Source: Acidisarcina sp963790505
GTDB lineage: Bacteria > Acidobacteriota > Terriglobia > Terriglobales > Acidobacteriaceae
Direction of reading: 5' to 3'
DNA length: 64,000 nt
Assembly: GCA_963790505.1 (NCBI GenBank)
Contig: CAWBOT010000002.1
Location: 620,001 to 684,000 of the forward strand
Every line of letters begins with the position of its first letter. Position 1 is the first letter of the stretch. Both the position numbers and the translations under genes were made by a program. Below are positions 26,375-36,594 of this stretch, in pieces. A model generated the notes under the pieces. That model was given only the letters and a program-made list of their open reading frames with translations, made no database searches and was not told where the DNA came from.

Positions 26375-28693
26375 TTGACTACCCTGACCAAACAGCGGAG
26401 TGCATCGGCGGAGCGTCCGCTCACCTTGGGAGACCTACGGGATATTTTCAGACGGCGCCGTAGCGTGGTATTCGGCTGTATGGCGTGCTGTGTCTTGTTG
26501 GCAGCGGCGATCTGCATTTTCAGCACTCGGCGTTATGAAGCGTCGGGCGAGATCCAGGTGCAGAAGGAGAGCGCCGACGGGCTAGGGCTGGGCAACATGA
26601 TGGGCGGCGGAGAGGGTGATTCGGATGCCCTGGAGGCCAGCATTACGTTACAGACCCAGGCCGATCTGCTGCAGTCGGACACGTTGGCGCTGCGGGTGAT
26701 CGACACTCTGCAGCTGGAACGTACGCCGGACTTCCAGCCTGGATTCGATCCGCTCGGATGGATGATCGGGCTGCTGTCACCGGAGGGCGTATCGGATCCG
26801 CCGGGAGTGACGTTGGAAGAGTCGCCGCGCCGCAGGAGCCATGCGCTGAAGGTTTTCAGCAAGCGGCTGACAGTGAAAGTGGTCTCAGGCGCGCGACTGA
26901 TTGAGATCCACTATCTGAATCCTGACCCGAAGCTGGCAGCAGCAGTCGTGAATCAGCTGATGCATGGGCTTGCGGAATACACTTTTCAGACGCGATTTGC
27001 TGCGACTACCGAGGCATCGGCGTGGCTTACCGGGCAGCTCTCCGATCTAAAAAAGCAAGCCGAGGCGCTGCAGGGGCGGGTGATTGCGCTACAGCGGCAA
27101 TCGGGAGTCGTGAGCATCGGCGCGCAGGACGATCAGGGAAGAGACCAAGCGTACAGCGTGGCTGTTGACCGTTTGCGGCAGGCGACCAATACACTTTCGC
27201 AGGCGACGTCGAACCGGATTTTGAAAGGGGCGGTCTACAAGATCGTGCAGTCGGGCGACGCCGAGCTGATCTCGGGGCTTAGCGCGAACGGGATCGTCAA
27301 TGGTTCGCCGACGATGAACACCTCGCTCGGGTTGATCCAGACGTTGCGGTTGCAGGAGGCAGCGCTGCGCGAACAGATCGCCCAGGATGAAGAAAGATAC
27401 GGCACGGCGTATCCCCGCCTTATCGAAGCGAAAGCCAGTCTCGCCGGACTGGACGGCGCGCTACGGGACGAGGTGCATCGGGTTGCGGAGCGCGCGCGCA
27501 ACGATTATGCAGTGGCGCAACACGCAGAAGACGATTCGCGGCGGGAGTTTGCCGAAGAAAAGCGTGAGGCCGACCGGCTCAACGACAAGGCGATCGAATA
27601 TGCGATCGTCCGCCAGGAAGCCGATGAAAGCCGGGGTCTGTATGAGGACCTGCTGAAACGGCTGAAAGAGGCGGGAGTTCTGCAAGGGCTGCGGTCGTCG
27701 AACATTACAGTGGTGGACCCGGGGCGAGCTCCGTCGCGGCCGCGACAGCCCAACGTTCCGCTTTATCTGGGACTCTCCGTCTGCACGGGATTATTTCTGG
27801 GGGCGTGCGGCGCGTTGATTACGGACTCGATCGACGACACCATCCAGTCGCCGAAGCAGATTGAGGGCGATCCGGCGATGGTCCCGCTGGGTGTGCTGCC
27901 GGACCTTGGCGAGCGCGGTCGTTACGGACGCCATGCTCGAGCCCTGCTCAACGGTGGCGGGAATCGGCTACCGGAAGTGGATGGGTTAGCGATTCTTACG
28001 TATCCCAACTCGCCATACGCCGAGGCGCTGCGCGCGTTGCGGACGGCGCTGACGCCGGCAATGAATTCGCATCCGCCACAACTATTGCTGGTAACCAGTT
28101 CGGTGGCCGGCGAGGGAAAGAGCGTGCTCAGCGCAAACCTCGCCGCGGTGCTGGCGCAGGGCGGCCATCGAGTGCTGCTGGTCGATGCAGACCTGCACAG
28201 GCCAGCTCTGGCGGAGCGCCTGGGACTGGTGAGCGGGACCGGTCTGAGCCAGTATCTGTGCGACGATCGTCAGCTTGAGGCCATTCTCGAAGTTGCCAGT
28301 CTACCCAAGCTGCACCTGCTGACCTCGGGGCCTGTTCCGCGTTTCCCGGCCGACTTGCTGGCTTCGGAGCGGATGCAGCAGGCGTTGCAGCGTTGGCGCG
28401 CGAGCTACGACTTCATCGTCCTCGACAGCCCCCCGGTGCTTCCGCTAACCGATCCTGTGGTGCTCGCGAGACTGGCGGACGCGACGTTGGTGGTGGCGCG
28501 ACTCGGAGTCACCAGCCGCCTTTCGCTGGCGCGCTCGCACCGCATCCTTCGTGAACAATCGGCCCACAACCGAATCGGCGTGGTGATCACGGGAGTGTCG
28601 CAGAACTCTTTCTTTCATTTCGATTACTACGGATTTTCAGGAAAAAGATACCCCAGGCTTCAAGGAGGAACTCATGTTCACGGAGAGTGTTGA
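26375..28693 (+). CDS. Wzc-like polysaccharide co-polymerase / BY-type tyrosine kinase
   Basis: 772 residues from TTG 26375, with AAGGGG seven bases upstream; a GTG at 26330 is the longer alternative. The N-terminal Wzz domain has a membrane helix (VVFGCMACCVLLAAAICIF, about 33-52). A long periplasmic coiled-coil part follows (about 210-420), then a Pro-rich second membrane segment (VPLYLGLSVCTGLFLGACGAL). The cytoplasmic kinase has Walker A GEGKSVLSANLAAVLAQ near 575, A' VLLVDADLHRPA and B FIVLDSPPVLPLTD. The C-terminus ends with few tyrosines (DYYGFSGKRYPR), so the usual Tyr cluster is short. It should control chain length and export of the polymer made by the downstream genes. Confidence 0.9.
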   Translation: MTTLTKQRSASAERPLTLGDLRDIFRRRRSVVFGCMACCVLLAAAICIFSTRRYEASGEIQVQKESADGLGLGNMMGGGEGDSDALEASITLQTQADLLQSDTLALRVIDTLQLERTPDFQPGFDPLGWMIGLLSPEGVSDPPGVTLEESPRRRSHALKVFSKRLTVKVVSGARLIEIHYLNPDPKLAAAVVNQLMHGLAEYTFQTRFAATTEASAWLTGQLSDLKKQAEALQGRVIALQRQSGVVSIGAQDDQGRDQAYSVAVDRLRQATNTLSQATSNRILKGAVYKIVQSGDAELISGLSANGIVNGSPTMNTSLGLIQTLRLQEAALREQIAQDEERYGTAYPRLIEAKASLAGLDGALRDEVHRVAERARNDYAVAQHAEDDSRREFAEEKREADRLNDKAIEYAIVRQEADESRGLYEDLLKRLKEAGVLQGLRSSNITVVDPGRAPSRPRQPNVPLYLGLSVCTGLFLGACGALITDSIDDTIQSPKQIEGDPAMVPLGVLPDLGERGRYGRHARALLNGGGNRLPEVDGLAILTYPNSPYAEALRALRTALTPAMNSHPPQLLLVTSSVAGEGKSVLSANLAAVLAQGGHRVLLVDADLHRPALAERLGLVSGTGLSQYLCDDRQLEAILEVASLPKLHLLTSGPVPRFPADLLASERMQQALQRWRASYDFIVLDSPPVLPLTDPVVLARLADATLVVARLGVTSRLSLARSHRILREQSAHNRIGVVITGVSQNSFFHFDYYGFSGKRYPRLQGGTHVHGEC

Positions 28694-29804
28694 AAGTCTG
28701 GCGACGAGGGTCTGCGGGATGCCGGAAAGTAGCTTCGTGTGGACGCCGCAAAATCAAGAGCTGTGCTCGCCGAGCGCCGAACTCTGCGCAGCAGCGGAAG
28801 TCCCGGTCGAGGTGGCAGCGCCGCTGATCAGCGTGGTGATTCCGACGCGGAACCGCCCGCGGCTGGTTGAGCGTGCCGTGCGCAGCGCGCTTGACCAGAA
28901 CATCGAGGGAATCGAAGTGGTGGTGATCGTCGATGGGCCGGATACCGAGACGCGAGAGATGCTCAATCGGATCCGGGACGGCCGGCTCAATGTGTTGTGC
29001 CTGCCTAAGAATGTCGGCGGCGCGGAGGCCCGCAATATTGGCGTCCGCTACTCGCGCGGCAAATGGGTCGCGTTTCTTGACGATGACGACGAGTGGCTTC
29101 CGGAAAAGCTCGCGAAGCAATGGAAGGTGGCTGAGGCAATGGCTGGATGCTATGGCTTTGTCGCCAGCGAATTTCTCGAGACGACAGAGAAGGCGGAACG
29201 GGTCTTGCCTCGTCGCAGGCCGGCGCCGGACGAACCGTTCAGCGAGTATATGTTTGCGCGACGGGGCTGGAACTCCGGTGAAGGCTTTCTCCAGACCTCG
29301 ACCTGGCTGATCTCTCGTCCACTAGTCACGAGAGTGCCGTTCACTTCGGGTCTGAAGCGCTGCCAGGACCTCGACTGGCTGCTTCGGGCGACGGCGTTGC
29401 CGCAGACCGAGGTAGCTATCGTTCCTGAAGTATTGGCGATTTTTCATCATGATGAACACGGAGACCGGGTCAGCCGGACCGCCGACTGGGAATTTCTCCA
29501 CGAGTGGGCAGCAGCGAATCGCCGGGACTTCACGCCTCGCGCTTATTCGTTTTTCATCGCCACCTTTTGCGTGCCGAGCGCGGCCAAACAACAGGCTGGC
29601 CTGGGGACGATTCTCTTTCTCCTTCAGGAGTGCATCTTTCGCGGACGCCCATGCGCGAAATGCCTGGTGCTCTTTCTTGCCTGTTGGTCGCTGACCGAAG
29701 GGCGAAGGCGGGCGCTGCGTGCGTGGCTGGACGTTCTTCGGCTAGCGACTCAGCGGATAGTGCGGACGCCGCTCCACGCGCAGCTGCCAGGGAAAGCGGC
29801 CTGA
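28674..29804 (+). CDS. Family 2 glycosyltransferase
   Basis: 376 residues. AAGGAG lies before the ATG, which is inside the end of the kinase gene (20-base overlap). The GT-A fold is clear: PLISVVIPTRNRPRLVERAVRSAL near residue 45, VVIVDGPD, NVGGAEARNIGVRYSRGKWVAFLDDDDEWLPEKL with the metal-binding DDDD, and a C-terminal acceptor part. The last 80 residues include hydrophobic segments (GTILFLLQECIF, CLVLFLACWSL) that may tether it to the membrane. It adds a sugar during repeat-unit assembly; donor and acceptor are not predictable. Confidence 0.87.
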   Translation: MFTESVESLATRVCGMPESSFVWTPQNQELCSPSAELCAAAEVPVEVAAPLISVVIPTRNRPRLVERAVRSALDQNIEGIEVVVIVDGPDTETREMLNRIRDGRLNVLCLPKNVGGAEARNIGVRYSRGKWVAFLDDDDEWLPEKLAKQWKVAEAMAGCYGFVASEFLETTEKAERVLPRRRPAPDEPFSEYMFARRGWNSGEGFLQTSTWLISRPLVTRVPFTSGLKRCQDLDWLLRATALPQTEVAIVPEVLAIFHHDEHGDRVSRTADWEFLHEWAAANRRDFTPRAYSFFIATFCVPSAAKQQAGLGTILFLLQECIFRGRPCAKCLVLFLACWSLTEGRRRALRAWLDVLRLATQRIVRTPLHAQLPGKAA

Positions 29805-29805
29805 G

Positions 29806-31191
29806 ATGGCGACGACACCCTGGGGCCGTACAGATCTTCCGAGGGCAGAGTCCGCTGAGGCCTTACGCCTGGAAGTGCCGGGCACGATTGCCGGAGATCT
29901 TCCAGCGACACGACTGCTGGTTAGCTATGTTGTCCTTGTCCCGCTGATCTTCTTTGCCGTCCACGGCGGTTTCTCGTTTGAACATGGTTCATTGAACAGC
30001 GATCTGGGCGCTCATGGGGGGAAGCTGGCGGTGGTCTCCTCGGCCTCAGAGTCGTTGCGAGAAAGCATGCAGGCATGGACAGCGCTGATGTTATGTTTAA
30101 CGCCGATCGCATTTTGCTCTGGGCGTGTTTTCGATGTACCTCGTCGGATGCCGCTGATGATCGTCCTGCCGCTCTATGCCATCGCTTCGGCAATTTGGTC
30201 GCAGGATGCAGGTCTCAGTCTCCGCAGCGGCATCTTTCTGCTGGCGATGACGCTGTTTGCCTTTTACCTCAGTGCCAGGTTCAGTCACCGTCAACAGATG
30301 GAGCTGGTGATGATCGCCGGCAGTTGCGTGGCCGCGGCAAGTGTGGCGCTGGCATTACTCTGGCCGCAGTTCGGCATTGACCATCAGTTGCACGAGGGCG
30401 CGTGGCAAGGGCTTTTCACACAGAAGAACCTGTGCGCCGAAGCAACACTCTTTCTGCTCACGCCGGCACTGGCGCTCCCGAGCGGTGGCCGTTGCGGGCA
30501 GATTCTAAGGGCAAGCTATATTGTCCTCTGCCTCTTCCTTATCGTCATGAGCCGGTCGAGAACGGGTTGGGCAATGACCGCCTTCTATCTGGGGCTTGCC
30601 GCTCTGCTTCGCGTGCTCGGGCGATTCGAGCGCAGAGAGATGTTGCCTTTGGCAGCGCTGCTTTCAACCGCTGCCGCGTCGCTGGTGGCACTGGCCATAG
30701 AGTATCCGTCGCTCGCGCTGGCGCTGATTGGCCGATCGAACAATCTCACTGGGAGGGCGCAGATCTGGAGTGCGGTCACGGAATCGATTCTCCGCCGTCC
30801 ACTGGGCGGATATGGCTACAACGCTTTCTGGTTGATCCTGCAGGGGGAGGCTTCGCGCGTTTATACGGCGACGGGATGGGTGGTCACGAGCGCGCACAAC
30901 GGCTTTCTCAATCTGGGCCTGGAGTTGGGGTTCGTTGGGCTGGCGCTGGTGGGAGCGACATTCGTTCAGGCGATCCGCCACGCCAACGCGGCCTTTTATC
31001 CCGGCCGGTCGGGCTATGTCGACTGGTGTATCGGGATCGTCGTGCTGACTTTGATTTACAACCTCGATGAGCGCACGTTAATGGCGACGCAGTTTCTGCC
31101 ATGGATCCTCTATATTGTCGCCTGTATTGGATTGCGGGATGCGGCATGGAAGACGGAACGTCAGACTATGCGGGCGGAGGACCTGCCATGA
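29806..31191 (+). CDS. O-antigen ligase/polymerase family membrane protein (Wzy_C)
   Basis: 461 residues with about ten membrane segments (LVSYVVLVPLIFFAVHGGF, MPLMIVLPLYAIASAIW, VVLTLIYNL and others). The Wzy_C region has MSRSRTGWAMTAFYLGLAALL and the periplasmic loop GRSNNLTGRAQIWSAVTESILRRPLGGYGYNAFW, a pattern shared by WaaL ligases and Wzy-like polymerases. It starts one base after the preceding stop and overlaps the next gene by four bases. In an EPS operon with a Wzc-like protein, a polymerase role is more likely than LPS ligation, but sequence alone does not separate them. Confidence 0.85.
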   Translation: MATTPWGRTDLPRAESAEALRLEVPGTIAGDLPATRLLVSYVVLVPLIFFAVHGGFSFEHGSLNSDLGAHGGKLAVVSSASESLRESMQAWTALMLCLTPIAFCSGRVFDVPRRMPLMIVLPLYAIASAIWSQDAGLSLRSGIFLLAMTLFAFYLSARFSHRQQMELVMIAGSCVAAASVALALLWPQFGIDHQLHEGAWQGLFTQKNLCAEATLFLLTPALALPSGGRCGQILRASYIVLCLFLIVMSRSRTGWAMTAFYLGLAALLRVLGRFERREMLPLAALLSTAAASLVALAIEYPSLALALIGRSNNLTGRAQIWSAVTESILRRPLGGYGYNAFWLILQGEASRVYTATGWVVTSAHNGFLNLGLELGFVGLALVGATFVQAIRHANAAFYPGRSGYVDWCIGIVVLTLIYNLDERTLMATQFLPWILYIVACIGLRDAAWKTERQTMRAEDLP

Positions 31192-32327
31192 GCAGCACAG
31201 TCACTCATTTCCTGACGGAGACGGACTCATTCTCCGACGTTCATGGCGCGGCCTTGCAGCGCTGGGTCGCCAACGTGCTGCGCTATGAACGGGAGGAGGC
31301 GATCGTTGCGTGCGCTCGCGCCGACGCCAGCTGGGGACTCGGGCATGTGAAGGCTTTTCGGTTGCCGGGACTTTGGGCCTACAGCAAGCTGCGGGGACGA
31401 TACCGTCTGCCGTGGAGCGTGCGCCGGCCGATGCTGCGCAATATCCTTCGTCCTGCGATCGTGGGGCTTAAGCCGGGCTGCGTGGTGTGGGTGCATAACC
31501 GTCCCGACTACGCCGCCGCGATTGAGTCGGATGTGCGCGCGGCGGGCGCGAAGCTGGTCTGCCATTTGCATAACTCGCTGCTGATCTCATTTCCCGCAGA
31601 AGTTACTGGAGCATTTCGTGCCGATCAGCTGGTTTTCTGCAGCAGCTATCTGGAAAGCGAAGCGAGGCTCGCATTTCCTCAACTCGAAGCCACTACAGTG
31701 ATTCACAACGGAGCCGACGACTCGCGTTTTTTTCCGCAGCTGCCGGAGACGCGGCGCGGCGAAACTAAGGCGCCGGTGGTGCTCTTTGCGGGGCGATTGG
31801 TTCCAGAAAAAGGAGCGCATATTTTTGTCGAGGCCATGTGGCTACTGCAAGCCCGCGGGGTTCGGGCGACTGGACGGTTGCTGGGGGCGACCGGTTTTGG
31901 GTCGGCAAATCCAGCGACGGCTTACTCGCGCCGAATCAAGCGCGACGCACCGGCGAACGTGGAGTTCGGCGGCTATCGGCCCGCGGCGGCGCTAGCGGAA
32001 GAGTTTCGCCGGGCCGAGGTTTTCTGTTCGCCTTCGGTGTGGGAAGAACCATTTGGCATGGTGAATGTAGAGGCGATGGCTTGCGGCTTGCCGGTGGTAT
32101 CGACGCGGGGAGGCGGCGTGCCGGAGGTCTTCGCTTGGGGCGGGGCGGTGCTGGTGGAGCGAGGGTCGGCCGTGGAGCTGGCGTCGGCGCTAGAGCAGGT
32201 GATTCGCGACGCCGATCTACGCAGGCGGCTGGCAACAGAGTCTTATCGTTCTTTTCAGCAAAACTTTACCTGGCGGGCGGTACATGGCCGATACAGGGAA
32301 GTCCTCTCTGGTCTGCGGGCGGCGTGA
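31188..32327 (+). CDS. Family 4 glycosyltransferase
   Basis: 379 residues from the ATG at 31188 (ATGA overlap with the ligase gene). The GT-B fold is recognised by VVLFAGRLVPEKGAHIFVEAMWLL at the start of the C-terminal domain, FGGYRPAAALAEEFRRAEVFCSPSVWEEPFGMVNVEAMACGLPVV with the E-x7-E donor motif, and RGGGVPEV. The N-terminal acceptor domain carries VWVHNRPDYAAAI and LVCHLHNS. It should transfer a sugar from a nucleotide donor with retention. Its place inside the EPS operon argues for repeat-unit assembly at the inner membrane. Confidence 0.88.
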   Translation: MSSTVTHFLTETDSFSDVHGAALQRWVANVLRYEREEAIVACARADASWGLGHVKAFRLPGLWAYSKLRGRYRLPWSVRRPMLRNILRPAIVGLKPGCVVWVHNRPDYAAAIESDVRAAGAKLVCHLHNSLLISFPAEVTGAFRADQLVFCSSYLESEARLAFPQLEATTVIHNGADDSRFFPQLPETRRGETKAPVVLFAGRLVPEKGAHIFVEAMWLLQARGVRATGRLLGATGFGSANPATAYSRRIKRDAPANVEFGGYRPAAALAEEFRRAEVFCSPSVWEEPFGMVNVEAMACGLPVVSTRGGGVPEVFAWGGAVLVERGSAVELASALEQVIRDADLRRRLATESYRSFQQNFTWRAVHGRYREVLSGLRAA

Positions 32328-32397
32328 CGGCACTCTCGTTTGCCGGGGCGCGCGGTGACGGAAGCGGAGCGGACAAAAAAGAATCGGGGAGCAATCG

Positions 32398-33243
32398 ATG
32401 CTAAGTTTCTCACTGATCGTTGCGACACGCGGACGCACCACGGAGCTGCATCGTTTTTTTGCTTCTCTCGACACGGGCCCCGGCGCTCCGTATTGCGAGT
32501 GCATCGTCGTCGATCAAAATGAGGACGAACGCCTGCTGCCGGTCCTCGCCGCGTGGGAGGACCGCGTTCTGATCCGGCATGTCCGATCTCTGCCTGGATT
32601 ATCGCGGGCGCGCAATGCCGGCATGCGCTGGGCGACGGGCGCGGTGATGGCCTTTCCCGATGACGATTGCTGGTATTCGGCCGGCCTGCTCAAGCGAGTC
32701 GCGGCATTCTTCGAGCAAGAGCCCAGGTACGCGATGTTGAGCGCGGGAGTGCGGGACGAATCGGGCACGGTGAGCGGCAATCGCTGGATGCGCGACGCAT
32801 GCGATCTGGCAACGGCAAACCTGTTCCGGACTTCGGTCGGCCTCGCCCTTTTCTTGCGGCGCGGCGGAGCGGGGGATTCGGTGCGCTTCGACGAAGCGCT
32901 GGGTGTAGGAGCAGCTACTCCGTTTGTGTCCGGGGAAGACACAGACTTCGTTTTCCGACTGATGAAGGTTGGCTTGAAGGGTAGGTTCGATCGCAGCCTG
33001 ACGGTCTATCATCCGCGCCACGACATGTTGAGCGGCGGCGCGGACGCTGCGCGCGCCTACGGCTATGGGTGCGGGATGGGCCGGGTGATCCGGAAACAGG
33101 CGAAGCTTCCGTTGTTGCTGGGCTTCGTGGCCTTCGACTTCGCGCGAATGTCGCTCAGTCTGATGCGAGGCAGACTGGCCTCCGCTTCGCTCTGCGCGGC
33201 CCACGGACGGGGCGTCTTCGCCGGCTATGCGGCGCCGCAATGA
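32398..33243 (+). CDS. Family 2 glycosyltransferase
   Basis: 281 residues. GT-A signature: LSFSLIVATRGRTTELHRFFASL at the start, CIVVDQNEDERL, LPGLSRARNAGMRWATGAVMAFPDDDCWY with the DDD metal site near residue 87, and GEDTDFVFRLMK further on. The C-terminal part includes LLLGFVAFDFARMSL, perhaps membrane-associated. The coding end overlaps the following GT4 gene by four bases. Donor and linkage are not predictable. Confidence 0.86.
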   Translation: MLSFSLIVATRGRTTELHRFFASLDTGPGAPYCECIVVDQNEDERLLPVLAAWEDRVLIRHVRSLPGLSRARNAGMRWATGAVMAFPDDDCWYSAGLLKRVAAFFEQEPRYAMLSAGVRDESGTVSGNRWMRDACDLATANLFRTSVGLALFLRRGGAGDSVRFDEALGVGAATPFVSGEDTDFVFRLMKVGLKGRFDRSLTVYHPRHDMLSGGADAARAYGYGCGMGRVIRKQAKLPLLLGFVAFDFARMSLSLMRGRLASASLCAAHGRGVFAGYAAPQ

Positions 33244-34518
33244 TCGGAAAACGTGACGGTATCCGGGTTGCAATCACCTATCACTACTCGCTCTCCTTCG
33301 GGGGATCGGAACGCGTGCTCGAAGCCCTTGCGGAGATGTATCCCGAGGCCGATTTTTTCACGCTCATGGTCGACAAAGAATTCATTCCGGAGAAGCTGCG
33401 CGGGCGGAAGATAACAACGTCATTTCTGGATCGGATTCCGGGAGCGAAGCGTGTGTATCAGTATCTGCTGCCGATCTATCCGCTGGCCGTCGAGTGCTTC
33501 GATCTTTCCGGCTACGAACTGGTGATCAGCGCGGACGGAGCGGCGACGAAAGGTGTATTGACGGACGCGGGTGTGGTGCATCTCTGCTATTGCCATAGCC
33601 CGCCGCGGTCTTTCTGGGACCAGTATGCGGCGAACCGGAAGTCGATGGCATGGCTGGTGAGCGCGGTGTTCGCTCTGGTGTCGCAGCAGATGAGGCAGTG
33701 GGACGTTGCCGCAGCCCAGCGGATCGACGGCTTCGTGGTGAACTCGCGCTATGTAGGCGACCGCGTGGCAAAGTATTACCGCCGTGAGAGCACTGTGATT
33801 TATCCGCCAGTCGATACAAGCGGAGCTTATCTTGCTGCTCACCATGGGGACCATTACCTTTCCGCCGGCCGCCTAGTAGAGGCTAAACGGGTCGATCTTG
33901 CGATTGCAGCCTGCAACCGTTTAGGGCGAAAGTTGCGGATTGTCGGAACCGGGCCTGCGGAGGAAAGGTTGCGGAGATTGGCAGGGCCGACGATCAAGTT
34001 TCTGGGGCGCGTCGACGAGGAGAGGCTCAAAGCGGAGTATGCGGCTTGCAGGGCTCTGTTGTTCGCTGCTGATGAGGACTTTGGGCTGGTGTCGGTCGAA
34101 GCGCAGGCTTTCGGCCGTCCGGTCATTGCTTACGGGCGTGGCGGATCGCTGGAGACGGTTCGTGGGTTGTGGCCGGAGCACTTTCGCGAAGGGCGATCAC
34201 CCGGCGCTCAGGTCGGGGGATACACCGGGGTATTTTTCGATAGGCAGAGCGAGTCGTCGTTGTCTCAGGCAATACTCGATTTCAGAAAGCGTTGAGGAAT
34301 GCTTCGTGCCCGAAGAAATTCAAGAGAATGCCCGGCGCTTCGACAAGAACGTCTTCGTTGCCCAGATGAGCAGCTATGTTGAGAGGCAGGATGGGGACCT
34401 GCTCGCACTTATCAAATCGAGAAGGCCGCGCAAGACCGAATGCAGAGATCCTCGACCCTCCTCGTTTCAGCTCTTCAGTTGCGGGAAGGCGGTGATCCGA
34501 AGCTTTGCGGCAGCATAG
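33240..34518 (+). pseudogene. Family 4 glycosyltransferase with a +1 frameshift near the C-terminus
   Basis: Starts at ATG 33240, overlapping the GT2 gene by four bases. Residues 1-351 read AITYHYSLSFGGSERVLEALAEMYP, CYCHSPPRSFWDQYA, YLSAGRLVEAKRVDLAIAACNRLG and AADEDFGLVSVEAQAFGRPVIAYGRGG, a clear GT-B family 4 enzyme. At 34281-34290 the frame runs DFRKR then stop. Dropping the A at 34284 continues as DFESVEECFVPEEIQENARRF and YVERQDGDLLALIKSR, the normal helical tail of such enzymes (425 residues in total). As written the protein loses about 75 residues. The catalytic domains are complete, so the short form might still fold. Confidence 0.75.
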
Positions 34519-36514
34519 GGCACGAGCGTGATCGTCTCCATCGGGTCGTCGCTTGTAACAGGACTCTGCGGTACGGGATCAGCGACGCCGTCGATAGCGC
34601 GCCAGGTGGGCAGCTTCCGAGCTTCGACCTCCAGCTTCACGGAGTTGCTTTCAGCGCGAAGGGAGATGCGCCGACGGCGCCTCTTCCACACGCATGCTGG
34701 CGACGTTGCTTCGCTCGACTGTGAGCGCATAATTCCAGGCGGAGCGGGGAAGACCTGCCAATCCGCGGTCATGCCGCGGTTGCGCAGCTTGACCCAGTCT
34801 TCGCCGATCGGGTAGGAGAAGACCAGCGGGCCACGGCTGATCGGAGACAGAATCGTTGAAGCCGTGCGTGATCCTCGGCTGCAAGCGGGAAGGTCAGCTC
34901 GACGACGTCGCCGGCTTCCAGATGCGATCGATGCGGGCAAGGTCTGCCAGCTTCGGGTGAAGTTGGTACGAGCTTGGCCGTTGATGCGAATGCTTGCGTC
35001 CGTGGCCCAGGCAGGGATGCGAAGCTGCACGGGAAAGCGAAGCGGCGGTGCGGGATTGACGGTGATGCGCACCGTTCCGCGAAACGGGTAGTCGGTCTCT
35101 TCGACGAGGTGGACGGCGTGTCCGGCAACCATGGTGTGGACCTCGCAAGGCGAGTAAGCGACCGCCGCCAGGCCACCGTCGTCAGACGCCATCCACAGGC
35201 TGGCGGCGAACTTGGGCCAGCCCTGGTGGAAGTTGGCGGTGCAGCAGCCGAAGTTCGGTTCGAGGCCGAAGAGGTTGGACTCCGGGCCGTCGGTGGTCCA
35301 AGGTTTGTGGTGCAGGCTGCCTCGACCTGGTTGGGCTCCTGGTTGTACTGGTGGGCCCACATGTCGTCGGTAAAGCGTTCCGGGCAGGGCGTTGAAGGCG
35401 ATTGTCTCCAGCCGATCGCCGATGCGCGGCGTCGCCGAGGATGGCGAGCGATTGCTCGAGCGAGATACATAGTCTCGACTACGGTGCAGAGCTCGGAGCC
35501 TTGCGATGGATTGCGACCGGCGAAATGCTCGTCGCAGGAGAACATGCCGTTTGGCAGGCCGTGATAGCGATCGAGCGAGCGTGAGCATCTGTGCGAAGCC
35601 GCGCGCGGTCGGCGTCGTCTTTTGAGACCAACCGACCAGACCGGCGCGGCCTTGAGCGCCTGGCCGTTGTTGACCCCATGCGTGGAGAGCGCGCGGTCGC
35701 TGAGGCCATCGCCTTCGTTGAGCTTGATGAACTCGGGCGTGATCGGCTGGGTGTACTTGAAGTCGGCGAACTGGGCCTGCCAGTCGTGTCCCTGCGTGAT
35801 GGAGCAGGCGGACCAGGTCGAGCAGCTTTGCGATCGCCGGTGCGGTTATAGAGCCAGAGCGCGGCGAGCGCGTTATCCTGCCAGCGGAACTTGCCCCAGT
35901 CGCGCAGCGGCCGGCGCGGGCAGCGCTTCGAGCTGATGGGCGAAATAGCGGGAGAGGACCGGAATGACGCGGGGATCACCGGTCGCCTCCTGATACTGCG
36001 CCAGCACCTTGAGCATCACCATGCGCGGCCACCAATCGTTGTTGCTCGCGGGACCGATCATGCCGTTGGCCGCCTGGTGGGTCAGCGTCCAGTCGATGTA
36101 GGGTTTGCGCCTTTGGCCTTGAGGCGAGGCGTCGTCGAGCAGATAGGCGAGCGGCACGAGGCCGTCGAGGAAATAAGGGCCACGCTCCCAGGACTCGCCA
36201 GTGCCCCCAGCCAGCCGCTGTTGGTGCCGACATCCGCCCAGGTCTCATCGAGATGGCCGCCGAGACCGCTCGCCTGGATCTCGCAGTTGGTCGCGCAGCC
36301 AGCCGGTCGGACGAACGGATCCAAGCGGCAGCGAGTAGAAAGCATTTGGGGCGAGCGGAACGCGGTTCCTAGTTGCGACGGGAGCGGGCTCGGCGTTGGT
36401 CTCCGGGGTAGAGCAAGCGGCCCAGGCTAACCGCTGACTCAAGGGTAAGGAAGCGGCGGAGGTGGCGAGTTGTTGCAAGAAGCGGCGGCGGCTGGCGAAG
36501 GTCGAGCGGAACAT
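34467..36514 (-). pseudogene. GH127-type beta-L-arabinofuranosidase (DUF1680), broken by multiple indels
   Basis: Successive pieces in different minus-strand frames assemble into one protein. It begins with a Tat signal (RRRFLQQLATSAASLPLSQ), then APNAFYSLPLGSVRPTGWLRDQL, GHLDETWADVGTNSGWLG, NNDWWPRMVMLKVLAQYQE, CTVVETMY, GLEPNFGCCTANFHQGWPKF with the paired Cys expected at the zinc/active site, and a C-terminal beta-domain. Family members remove beta-L-arabinofuranose from plant glycans. Each joint can be repaired by adding or removing one base, for example an extra G near 36268 and a missing G in the G-run near 36207. Codons between joints are well conserved. Either a recent pseudogene or a low-quality stretch of assembly. 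Confidence 0.8.
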
Positions 36515-36594
36515 TTCTGAGGAATGCCCTCGATTGCCAGAGTAATCAATTCAGCGGCCTGCAGCCAGCGGGGGCGAGTTTCTGGATTCGCGCT

